Origin: Pseudomonadota bacterium
GTDB lineage: Bacteria; Myxococcota; Myxococcia; Myxococcales; Myxococcaceae
Reading direction: 5' to 3'
NCBI GenBank assembly: GCA_023424585.1
Contig: JAFADT010000849.1
Coordinates: 1-5,441, forward strand
Length of the DNA stretch: 5,441 nucleotides
Shown here: positions 1 to 5,441 of the stretch, piece after piece
How the letters are laid out: each line of letters opens with the position of its first letter
How positions within the stretch are numbered: the stretch's first letter is position 1
Notes under the pieces: generated by a model
What the model saw: the letters and a program-made list of their open reading frames with translations, nothing else
Databases searched by the model: none
Told to the model about the DNA's origin: nothing
Translations under genes and position numbers: made by a program

Positions 1-1
1 C

Positions 2-1633
2 CCCCGGCGCCCTCGCGACCAGGCCGTCTGGGCCCTGGCGCGCCTGTCCCCGGAGCGCGCGGAGCGGCTCTTGCCGCCGCTGCTCACCAGTCCGGACGTG
101 GGCCTGCGCTGCGCGGCCATTGGCGCGCTGATGCGCACGCAGGGCAGCTCCGCGGCGCTGGAGTCGCTGCGCGAGCTGCTGGCGAAGGGCGACCACGCGC
201 CCGTGGCCGAGCGGCGGGAGGTGGCGCGGCTGCTGGGCCGGCTCAAGGACCCCCGGTTCGCGTCGCCGCTGTCGCTCTACCTGGAGGACATGGACATCTC
301 CGTGCGGCGCGTGGCGCTGGTGGCGGTGGGGGAGGGCGGCTACGTGGAGCTGGCGCCGCGCCTCCTGCCGTTCCTCTCCTGGCGCGAGGAGCGTCCGGCC
401 GCGCGCGAGTCGCTGGTGCTGCTGGGGGACGCGGTGACGCCGCTCCTGGAGCTGCAGCTCAACAACAAGGCCGCGCCGCTGGCCATGCGGATGCAGCTGC
501 CTCGCGTGCTGCGCGGCATCGGCTCGCCCGCGGCGCTCAACGCGCTGCTGTTCTCCAACGTGCGCGACGACGCGGCGCTGCACTTCCGCATCGGCGCGCA
601 GCTGTCCCGCCTGCGCGAGGAGCAGCCGGACCACCCCGTGGACGTGGACCGCATCCACGAGGCGCTGGGCCGCCGCCGCGACACATACCGCCAGTTGGTG
701 GGGGCCTTCCGCGACGTGCAGGCGGCGCTGGGCCCCCAGTCGCTGCTCACGCGCGCGGTGGGCGACCGGTTGGATCAGGCGCTGGAGCTGTCGTTCTTCC
801 TCCTGGGCCTGCTGCACCCGCCGCAGGCCATGCGCCGCATCCACCAGCACCTGGTGGGCAGCGACTCGCGCCGGCGCGCCTATGCGCTGGAGCTGCTGGA
901 GAACCTGGTGGCGCAGGAGGAGCGCGAGCTGGTGATGGAGCAGGTGGAGGCCCACCACCGCGAGCTGCCGCCCGGCGCGCCGGGCCGGCTGTGGCGGCGG
1001 CTGGCGGGGCTCGTGCAGAGTGAGGACCTGGTGCTGCGCGCGTGCGCCCGCCACGTGGCGCGGCTCAACGGCCTGGACGTGCTCCCGCAGGAGGGTGACA
1101 TGAGCGATACCATCGTCCAACGGATGTTCGCCCTGGAGGGCGTGAGCGTCTTCTCCCAGAGCGACGTGGACGACATCGCGGCCATCGCGGAGGTGGCGCG
1201 CGAGGCGTCCTACAAGGCGGGGCAGCGGCTCTACAGCCAGGGCGACCCGGGCGACGCGCTCTACGTCATCGTCGAGGGCGCGGTGGACGCGTTCCGCAAC
1301 GGCGAGCACGTGCTGCGCTTCCAGGCGAAGGAGGCCATCGGCGAGGTGAGCCTGCTCGACGGCGCGCCCCGACCCACGGACATGATCGCCGCGGTGGACA
1401 CGCGCGTGCTTGTCATCGACCGGCGCGACTTCCTGGACCTGCTCGCGGACCGGCCGGAGCTGCTCACCGGCTTCTTCCGCTCCGTGAGCCAGCAGCTCCA
1501 GAGCGTCATCGACCTGCCCGCCCGCCGCGAGGAGGGCCAGCGGCTGGAGCTGGGCGCGCCCCAGGCGTCGCTCGCGTCGCTGGAGGGCATTGGCGGCCTG
1601 CCCCCCGAGGGCAACGCGCCCTCGGACGTGTGA
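2..1633 (+). CDS. HEAT-repeat protein with C-terminal cyclic-nucleotide-binding domain (5' partial)
   Basis: The frame is open to the left edge without a stop, so the true start is outside the window; the TTG at 71 is only the first start-like codon and lies inside a helical repeat. Of 543 visible residues, about 1-145 are Leu/Ala/Arg-rich helical pairs typical of HEAT repeats (for example RCAAIGALMR and VRRVALVAVGEGG). Residues ~150-365 are more helical, repeat-like sequence. Residues ~375-500 (from nt 1124) match a cNMP-binding fold: a YSQGDPGDALYVIVEGAV strand-turn region, then a phosphate-binding-cassette-like IGEVSLLDGAPR with the conserved Glu (codon 1343-1345) and Arg (1370-1372). Such domains normally bind cAMP or cGMP; ligand and partner are unknown here. 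No DNA-binding domain follows, so it is not a CRP-type regulator. Bacterial proteins of this plan can carry an N-terminal membrane transporter (nucleotide-transporter/MFS-like), but none is visible, so that remains a guess. The gene converges with the next one, stops 1 bp apart. Confidence 0.85.
   Translation, partial: PRRPRDQAVWALARLSPERAERLLPPLLTSPDVGLRCAAIGALMRTQGSSAALESLRELLAKGDHAPVAERREVARLLGRLKDPRFASPLSLYLEDMDISVRRVALVAVGEGGYVELAPRLLPFLSWREERPAARESLVLLGDAVTPLLELQLNNKAAPLAMRMQLPRVLRGIGSPAALNALLFSNVRDDAALHFRIGAQLSRLREEQPDHPVDVDRIHEALGRRRDTYRQLVGAFRDVQAALGPQSLLTRAVGDRLDQALELSFFLLGLLHPPQAMRRIHQHLVGSDSRRRAYALELLENLVAQEERELVMEQVEAHHRELPPGAPGRLWRRLAGLVQSEDLVLRACARHVARLNGLDVLPQEGDMSDTIVQRMFALEGVSVFSQSDVDDIAAIAEVAREASYKAGQRLYSQGDPGDALYVIVEGAVDAFRNGEHVLRFQAKEAIGEVSLLDGAPRPTDMIAAVDTRVLVIDRRDFLDLLADRPELLTGFFRSVSQQLQSVIDLPARREEGQRLELGAPQASLASLEGIGGLPPEGNAPSDV
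1090..1102 (+). promoter_or_regulatory. Internal Shine-Dalgarno plus in-frame ATG before the cNMP domain
   Basis: GGAGGG at 1090-1095 is followed four bases later by ATG at 1100-1102, in the frame of the surrounding gene. Starting here would give a 177-residue protein (MSDTIVQRMF...) consisting almost entirely of the cyclic-nucleotide-binding domain. The ATG sits in the linker between the helical repeats and that domain. It may be an internal start, a relic of the fusion that joined the domains, or chance in a Glu/Gly-coding stretch (QEGD). The motif is plain in the sequence; its use is inferred. Confidence 0.35.
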
Positions 1634-1667
1634 GTCAGTCCCCCGCGTCGTGCGCGGGCGGCGACTC
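1632..1667. terminator. Nested hairpin at the convergent gene junction, possible bidirectional terminator
   Basis: A perfect 6-bp inverted repeat, CCCGCG (1642-1647) and CGCGGG (1653-1658) around a 5-base loop, is flanked by an outer GAGTC (1632-1636) / GACTC (1663-1667) pair. It spans the stop codon of the upstream plus-strand gene and the last codons of the minus-strand gene. There is no T-tract on either side, so intrinsic termination would be weak. With only one base between the stops, any terminator for either gene has to lie inside the other gene. In DNA this rich in GC, short palindromes also occur by chance. Confidence 0.3.
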
Positions 1668-3185
1668 GTCTCGCTTGAGCGCGGGGGGCTGCATGGGGTC
1701 CATGCCGATGAGGTGCGCCGAGGCCACCGGGATGAACGGCCGCGTGAAGCAGCGGAACGGCGGGATGCTGCCCACGAAGCGGGTGAGCGCGAGGCCCGCG
1801 AAGACCCACGGCTGACGCTCCACGGTGGCGATGGGCGCGGCGACGCTCTCCGAGCGCCGCGCGAGGCTCGACGTGAGCCCGCGGAAGACCCGCAGGGCGG
1901 GCAGCGCGCTCCAGGCGCGCACGAACCAGGGCGGACGCGTGACGGGGGCCACCCAGGCGCGGTCGCTCTTGGCGGCGGTGAAGACGAGCAGCCACCAGAA
2001 GCCCCAGAGGCTGCTGAGCACGGTGAACGACTTCGGCACCCACCACAGCGGGATGCAGAGCAGCACCAGGGCGGGGATGCCCATCACGAACAGCAGGAAG
2101 GCCCTCCAGCGGCGCTGGAGCTTGGCGCGGAGCCACGGGACGTTGAGGCGCACGCGCGGCGTGAACTCGGGGTCCTCGGGAGGAACGCCGGTGGCGAGGC
2201 TGGCCTCGCGGGAGATGACCGTGTGGTAGTCGCGCGACAGGGCGACGACGAGCCACTGCACCGCGCTCAGCGAGCCGAAGAAGAGCGCCCAGAACTCCCA
2301 GCTCCCCAGGAAGAAGACGCCGTCGCGCACCGTGGGCGCGTCGATGTTGAAGCCCTGCTGCTGGGGCTCCTTGCGGACGCGCGGGCCCTTCTGCGTCGCC
2401 TCCGGGACGTCGCGAAGGGCCTTCTCCACCTCCGACCGGATGGTGGCGGAGAGCTGGGCGCCCAGGGACTCCTCCTCGTGCGACGCCGCGTCCTCGCTCC
2501 GGGCCTCCGGCGCGGTGGGCTCGGCTTCGCGAGCGGGCTGCTCACCCTCGCTCGGGGCGGCCCTGGCCTCCTCGGCGGCCTGGCGGCGCTCCTCCGCTGC
2601 CTCCTCTGCGGCCTCCGCTGCCTCCTCGACGGCATCCGCGGCTTCCTCCGGGGGGAGGTCGCCTTCCTGGCCGGCGTGGATGGCCTCCTGGATGAGCGTG
2701 CTGAGCGCCTCCTTCATGGCGGCCGGGTCCCCCTGGCCCTCCCGGGCCTTCATCGCGGCCTCCAGCTCCTTCGCCCGCGCCTCGATGCGGGCCTGCGCCT
2801 GCTCGCGCGCGGCCCGGGTCACGGCCGTCTCGGGGGGCTTCCGATGCTCGTCTCCGTCGAACTCGTGGAGCGCCCAGCCCGCGGCAATGAGCAGCACGAA
2901 CGCCGTCTGGAGCGCGGTCATCTTCACGTAGGCGGCGCGGACCGCCGGGCTCGCGAGCGTGACGCGGGCGATGTGGAACGGCAGGGCCACGCCGTAGAAG
3001 AACTGGCGGATGCGGCCCTGGGGCAGCTGGCCCTTCGTGGACTGGAAGTGCTCGGCGCCGCCCCGGACCTCGCCCCACAGCTCGGAGGCGAAATTCCGGC
3101 CCCGGACGCCCCCTTTTCCGCTCGGAGTCCCGCCGTCCTTCTCCTCCTGTAAAGGCTTGAAATCCTTGCCTTTCATGCCCGTCAT
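1635..3185 (-). CDS. Multi-pass membrane protein with central Ala/Glu coiled coil, function unknown
   Basis: A 516-residue protein that I do not recognise as a named family. The first ~60 residues are polar and basic. Residues ~61-90 are an amphipathic or membrane-proximal stretch, and a clear transmembrane helix follows at ~91-108 (ALQTAFVLLIAAGWAL). A long charged region (~110-285) contains a predicted coiled coil, densest in Glu/Ala at 179-210. Three further hydrophobic segments follow: ~288-316, ~360-383 and ~386-405 (LWGFWWLLVF). A less hydrophobic segment at ~458-478 precedes a polar tail. The likely picture is an inner-membrane protein with the coiled coil between TM1 and TM2; its side of the membrane cannot be fixed from sequence alone. 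The ATG at 3185 is preferred over the ATG nine bases in (3176) because TAGCGT lies six bases upstream, the same spacing as at neighbouring genes. No catalytic motif is visible. It is divergent from the nucleotidase-like lipoprotein gene and shares its promoter region. Confidence 0.85.
   Translation of the reverse strand: MTGMKGKDFKPLQEEKDGGTPSGKGGVRGRNFASELWGEVRGGAEHFQSTKGQLPQGRIRQFFYGVALPFHIARVTLASPAVRAAYVKMTALQTAFVLLIAAGWALHEFDGDEHRKPPETAVTRAAREQAQARIEARAKELEAAMKAREGQGDPAAMKEALSTLIQEAIHAGQEGDLPPEEAADAVEEAAEAAEEAAEERRQAAEEARAAPSEGEQPAREAEPTAPEARSEDAASHEEESLGAQLSATIRSEVEKALRDVPEATQKGPRVRKEPQQQGFNIDAPTVRDGVFFLGSWEFWALFFGSLSAVQWLVVALSRDYHTVISREASLATGVPPEDPEFTPRVRLNVPWLRAKLQRRWRAFLLFVMGIPALVLLCIPLWWVPKSFTVLSSLWGFWWLLVFTAAKSDRAWVAPVTRPPWFVRAWSALPALRVFRGLTSSLARRSESVAAPIATVERQPWVFAGLALTRFVGSIPPFRCFTRPFIPVASAHLIGMDPMQPPALKRDESPPAHDAGD
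2556..2651 (-). repeat. Low-complexity Glu/Ala codon repeat (coiled-coil tract)
   Basis: This segment encodes residues 179-210 of the membrane protein as alternating Glu-Glu and Ala-Ala pairs (EEAAEAAEEAAEE and similar). On the plus strand it appears as repeated gcctcc-like units. It is imperfect and in frame, consistent with a long helix or coiled coil that can change length by slippage or recombination without breaking the gene. It is not a mobile repeat. Confidence 0.6.
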
Positions 3186-3191
3186 TGGGTC

Positions 3192-3197
3192 ACGCTA
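3192..3197 (-). promoter_or_regulatory. Putative -10 element for the membrane protein gene
   Basis: On the minus strand TAGCGT fits TANNNT and ends six bases before the ATG at 3185, which places the expected transcript start at or next to the start codon. There is no purine-rich Shine-Dalgarno sequence between it and the ATG. No convincing -35 hexamer is seen at the usual distance. The call rests on position and on the matching arrangement at two other genes in the window. Confidence 0.4.
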
Positions 3198-3214
3198 CCA
3201 CGTCGGGGATGTGC

Positions 3215-3220
3215 TAAAGG
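3215..3220 (+). promoter_or_regulatory. Putative -10 element or ribosome binding site for the nucleotidase-like gene
   Basis: TAAAGG ends seven bases before the GTG at 3228. It can be read as an imperfect -10 (TANNNT lacking the last T, preceded by TGTGC) giving a nearly leaderless mRNA, or as a moderate Shine-Dalgarno (AAAGG) at ideal spacing. Either reading supports the GTG start. The sequence alone does not decide between them. Confidence 0.4.
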
Positions 3221-3227
3221 CCCAGCC

Positions 3228-4796
3228 GTGAACCCGAACCTTCTCTCGCTGCGTCCCTTCCGTCGTCCTTCCCGCCAGCTGTGGCTGTCGTCCGGCGCGC
3301 TGGTCCTCGCCCTGGGAGCCCTCGCGGGTTGTGAGAAGACTCCCCCGCCGGCGCCGGCCACGCCGCCCCCCGCGGAGGCCGCGAAGCCGCCCCCGCCCTC
3401 GGAGGTGACGGTGCTCGTCACCGGCAACGCCCGGGGCCAGCTCCTGCCCGTCGACGGCAAGGGCGGCGCCGCAGAGCTGATGGGCCGCTGGGTGAATGAC
3501 GAGAAGCACTGTGCCGGTCCGCTGAAGGACGGCCAGGCGACCTGTCCGGATGCCGGCACGCTCGCCCTGACGACGGGCGACCTGTGGACGGGCCCGGCCA
3601 TCTCGTCCTTCTTCCTGGGCGCCTCGACGGCCGAGGTGATGGGGCACATGGGGTATGCGGCCTCCGCGCTGGGCAACCACGAGCTGTCGTACGCCAAGGA
3701 TTCCTTCCTCAAGAACCGCGCGGCCGGGGGCTTTCCCTTCCTGGCGGCGAACCTGAAGGTGTCGGATGAGACGCTGGCCAAGGACCTGTCCATGCCCGCG
3801 TTCCAGGTCTACGAGCGGCGGGGCCTGAAGATTGCGGTGGTGGGCCTCACCTCGCAGAAGACGGTGCGCACGGCGATGTCCGGCCGCGCGGAGGGCCTGG
3901 AGGTCACGCCCAACGAGGACGCGCTGAGCGCGGCCGTGCCGGAGGCGCGCAAGGCGGGCGCGGACGTGGTGGTGGTGGTGGCGGACCAGTGCCCCACGGA
4001 CCTGCAGCCGGTGCTGGCGAAGCACGCGGACTGGAAGGTGTCGCTGGTGGCCGGTGGCCGCTGCGGCACGGACGCCCCGGGCGTGAAGACCGAGGGTGAG
4101 ACGACCTACGCGTCGCTGGGCCGCGGCTTCGATTCGTACCTGCGCGCGCAGCTGAAGTTCGACCCGTCGAAGGCGGCGGGCCAGAAGCTGACCGGCGTGG
4201 ACACGAAGGTCGTCGAGGTGGCGGGCGGCACGCCGGACGCGGAGACGGCGAAGCGCATCGCGGAGTGGCAGGCGAAGGTGGACCAGGCGCTCGGCCGGAA
4301 GATCGGCTTCACCAAGGCGGGCATCCCGCAGGGCTCGCCGCTGATGGCGAAGTGGGTGGCGGGCGCCGTGCGCGCGCAGCTCAACACCGACGCGGCCATC
4401 CTCAACAAGGGCGGCATCCGCAACGGCCTGGCCAAGGGCGAGGTGACGCTGGGCAGCGTGTACTCGGCGATGCCCTTCGAGAACTCGCTGCTCACCGTGA
4501 AGCTCAAGGGCGAGGACCTGGCCAAGCAACTGGCGAACCCGGACGCGCTCGTGGCCGGCTTCACCCCGGCGGGCAAGGGCAAGTTCAAGGACGCCCAGGG
4601 CAAGCCGCTGGATCCGAAGAAGGAGTACACCGTGGCCACGGTGGAGTACCTGTACTTCGGCGGTGACGGCTTCGACTTCGAGAAGCTGGACACCGACCCG
4701 GCCGAGACGGGCATGGCGTGGCAGACGCCCGTCGTCGAGTGGACCGAGGCCCAGGGCTCCACCGAGGCGAAGCCGCTGGAGAAGCTCATCAAGTAG
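3228..4796 (+). CDS. UshA/5'-nucleotidase superfamily lipoprotein with degenerate metal site
   Basis: 522 residues. A basic N-terminus and hydrophobic segment (~18-34) end in lipobox L32-A-G-C35, predicting a lipoprotein cut before Cys35; a Pro/Ala-rich tether (~38-58) follows. Residues ~59-310 resemble the calcineurin-like metallophosphatase domain and ~355-500 the 5'-nucleotidase C-terminal, nucleotide-binding domain, with NKGGIR (393-398), PFEN (416-419) and GGDGF (478-482) all family-like. Intact UshA relatives hydrolyse nucleotides in the periplasm with two metal ions. Here GD (117-118) and GNHE (149-152) are kept, but by motif alignment to E. coli UshA Asp41, His43, His217, His252 and Gln254 become Asn67, Arg69, Asp253, Arg278 and Gly280, and dyad residue Asp120 becomes Ser154. 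Ordinary two-metal catalysis therefore looks unlikely; nucleotide binding without hydrolysis, or altered chemistry, is possible. Cys95, Cys106, Cys255 and Cys279 could form disulfides. The GTG start is supported by TAAAGG seven bases upstream and by the good signal peptide. A hairpin follows the stop. Confidence 0.88.
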   Translation: MNPNLLSLRPFRRPSRQLWLSSGALVLALGALAGCEKTPPPAPATPPPAEAAKPPPPSEVTVLVTGNARGQLLPVDGKGGAAELMGRWVNDEKHCAGPLKDGQATCPDAGTLALTTGDLWTGPAISSFFLGASTAEVMGHMGYAASALGNHELSYAKDSFLKNRAAGGFPFLAANLKVSDETLAKDLSMPAFQVYERRGLKIAVVGLTSQKTVRTAMSGRAEGLEVTPNEDALSAAVPEARKAGADVVVVVADQCPTDLQPVLAKHADWKVSLVAGGRCGTDAPGVKTEGETTYASLGRGFDSYLRAQLKFDPSKAAGQKLTGVDTKVVEVAGGTPDAETAKRIAEWQAKVDQALGRKIGFTKAGIPQGSPLMAKWVAGAVRAQLNTDAAILNKGGIRNGLAKGEVTLGSVYSAMPFENSLLTVKLKGEDLAKQLANPDALVAGFTPAGKGKFKDAQGKPLDPKKEYTVATVEYLYFGGDGFDFEKLDTDPAETGMAWQTPVVEWTEAQGSTEAKPLEKLIK

Positions 4797-4817
4797 CGCG
4801 CCGCCTTCCTGAAGCAC

Positions 4818-4872
4818 CGGGGCGCCGGAGTCCTCCCTCGACGCGGGGAGGGCGGCCGGCGCCTCGTCGTTT
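4818..4872 (+). terminator. Probable intrinsic terminator after the nucleotidase-like gene
   Basis: Perfect 8-bp arms GGCGCCGG (4821-4828) and CCGGCGCC (4856-4863) can be extended outward by a G-T wobble and two G-C pairs to 4818/4866. Inside them a second stem, CCTCCC (4832-4837) with GGGAGG (4846-4851), forms a nested hairpin. It lies 22 bases past the stop codon, and the arm is followed by TCGTCGTTT, a weak T-tract but notable in such GC-rich DNA. It probably ends the upstream transcript and insulates the next gene, which has its own promoter-like element. Confidence 0.55.
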
Positions 4873-4884
4873 GCGCCGCTCGGC

Positions 4885-4890
4885 TAGAGT
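4885..4890 (+). promoter_or_regulatory. Putative -10 element for the SpoIIM-family gene
   Basis: TAGAGT fits TANNNT and ends six bases before the ATG at 4897, so transcription would be expected to begin at or beside the start codon. The bases between are GGGCCC, with no Shine-Dalgarno sequence at normal spacing. No good -35 is seen at 16-18 bases; TTGCGC at 4871-4876 is too close. Position and the match with the gene at 3185 are the main support. Confidence 0.5.
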
Positions 4891-4896
4891 GGGCCC

Positions 4897-5441
4897 ATGG
4901 AGATGGCGGAGTTCATCGAGACGCGGCGGCCGCGCTGGCAGCAACTGGAGACGCTGCTGGACAAGTCCGAGGGCGAGGGGCTGCGCAGGCTGAGCCTGGA
5001 GGAGGCTCGCTCGCTGGGGAGGCTGTACCGCGCCGTCTCCAGCGACCTGTTGTGGGTGCGCGCGCGCAGCGGCTCCGCGGACGTGAGCGCGTACCTCAAC
5101 GACCTGGTGGGCCGCGCGTACGCGCTGACGTACCCGGGCCGCCGTCCCCGCCTCGCGGACGTGTGGGCCTTCGTCGCGCGCGGCTTCCCGGCGCTCCTGC
5201 ACCGCGAGTGGCGCATGTACGTGGCGTCGGTGCTGCTGTTCCTGGCGGGCGCGGGCTTCGGCTACGTGGGCATGGTCGTGGACCCCGACGCCGCGCACTA
5301 CCTGGTCCCCGAGCAGCACGTGAAGATGGACCCCGTGAAGCGCGCCGCGGCCGAGGCCGCGGGCAAGGGCCTGTCCGTGGAGGAGCAGGCCCAGTTCACG
5401 ACGTTCCTCTTCACGCACAACATCCAGGTGGCCTTCCTGGC
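4897..5441 (+). CDS. SpoIIM-family (stage II sporulation protein M / DUF95-like) membrane protein, 3' partial
   Basis: The frame is open from the ATG at 4897 to the right edge (181 whole codons plus two bases). The N-terminus (MEMAEFIETRRPRW, then an LETLL helix) and the helical cytoplasmic region (~1-105) are typical of SpoIIM-like proteins outside spore-forming Firmicutes. A transmembrane helix follows at ~108-127 (VASVLLFLAGAGFGYVGM). After a polar loop, THNIQVAFL at 173-181 matches the family's characteristic N-N/H-I-x-V-A-F segment at the start of the next membrane helix. In Bacillus SpoIIM belongs to the peptidoglycan-remodelling complex of forespore engulfment; relatives elsewhere are of uncertain role and often sit beside RDD-family, DUF4129 or MoxR/DUF58 genes, which would lie beyond this window. 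The start is supported by TAGAGT six bases upstream; the ATG two codons in (4903) is a less likely alternative. It lies 100 bp after the lipoprotein gene, separated by a probable terminator, so it is likely the first gene of its own transcript. Confidence 0.82.
   Translation, partial: MEMAEFIETRRPRWQQLETLLDKSEGEGLRRLSLEEARSLGRLYRAVSSDLLWVRARSGSADVSAYLNDLVGRAYALTYPGRRPRLADVWAFVARGFPALLHREWRMYVASVLLFLAGAGFGYVGMVVDPDAAHYLVPEQHVKMDPVKRAAAEAAGKGLSVEEQAQFTTFLFTHNIQVAFL

Noticed and set aside
1261..2256. 331-codon minus-strand open frame across the convergent junction
   Set aside because: It overlaps both real genes in the wrong frame or strand, is Arg/Pro/Ala-rich and has no motif.
1590..3152. 520-codon plus-strand open frame antisense to the membrane protein gene
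   Set aside because: The translation is Arg/Gly/Leu/His-rich without domain motifs, whereas the opposite strand has membrane helices and a coiled coil. Long antisense frames are expected from the extreme third-position GC bias.
3966..3980. Five consecutive GTG codons (a short trinucleotide run) in the nucleotidase-like gene
   Set aside because: It encodes the buried beta-strand preceding motif IV of the phosphatase fold (poly-Val is normal there), and length changes would stay in frame. There is no reason to call it a phase-variable or functional repeat.
3195..4817. 540-codon minus-strand open frame antisense to the nucleotidase-like gene
   Set aside because: Its composition is dominated by Arg, Leu, His and Ala with no recognisable motif, while the plus strand encodes a signal peptide and family motifs. 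It is a shadow of the real gene.
4871..4890. TTGCGC plus TAGAGT as a complete -35/-10 promoter
   Set aside because: The spacing is only eight bases, too short for a sigma-70-type promoter, so only the -10-like element is kept.
4789..5418. 209-codon minus-strand open frame opposite the SpoIIM-like gene
   Set aside because: The plus strand has a clear SpoIIM-family sequence that stays open to the window edge; the minus-strand translation is His/Arg-rich shadow sequence.
1..5441. Mobile element, defence system, CRISPR array or RNA gene
   Set aside because: I found no transposase or integrase motifs, terminal repeats, regularly spaced repeats, tRNA-like cloverleaf or rRNA sequence. Base and codon use are uniform across the window.

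Overview
The window looks like chromosomal DNA from a myxobacterium (Myxococcaceae-like: Myxococcus, Corallococcus or a relative). This is inferred from the very high GC content (about 70% by eye), near-exclusive G/C at third codon positions, long open antisense frames caused by that bias, and gene types common there (a HEAT-repeat/cyclic-nucleotide-binding fusion, a proline-rich lipoprotein, a SpoIIM-family membrane protein). I see no mobile element, tRNA, rRNA, CRISPR array or sign of recent transfer. Base composition is even throughout.

Layout: (1) 2-1633, plus strand, the C-terminal part of a large protein whose start lies left of the window. It has HEAT-like helical repeats followed by a cyclic-nucleotide-binding domain. 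(2) 1635-3185, minus strand, a multi-pass membrane protein with a long Ala/Glu-rich coiled coil, of unknown function. It converges on gene 1 with one base between the stop codons. (3) 3186-3227, a 42-bp divergent promoter region. (4) 3228-4796, plus strand, a predicted lipoprotein of the UshA/5'-nucleotidase superfamily in which most metal-ligand positions are substituted. (5) 4797-4896, an intergenic region with a strong hairpin (probable terminator) and a promoter. (6) 4897 to the right edge, plus strand, the N-terminal third to half of a SpoIIM-family membrane protein, running off the window.

The genes do not form one obvious pathway. Genes 2, 3 and 4 each appear to have their own start signal. 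All three starts share one geometry: a TANNNT-like hexamer ending 6-7 bases before the start codon, where a -10 element would put the transcript start at or beside the start codon, with little or no Shine-Dalgarno signal. This suggests leaderless or near-leaderless mRNAs. The main points for a second look are the degenerate metal site of the nucleotidase-like lipoprotein, the shared start geometry with its compact divergent promoter, and an in-frame internal ATG with a strong Shine-Dalgarno sequence in gene 1 that could make the cyclic-nucleotide-binding domain as a separate protein.
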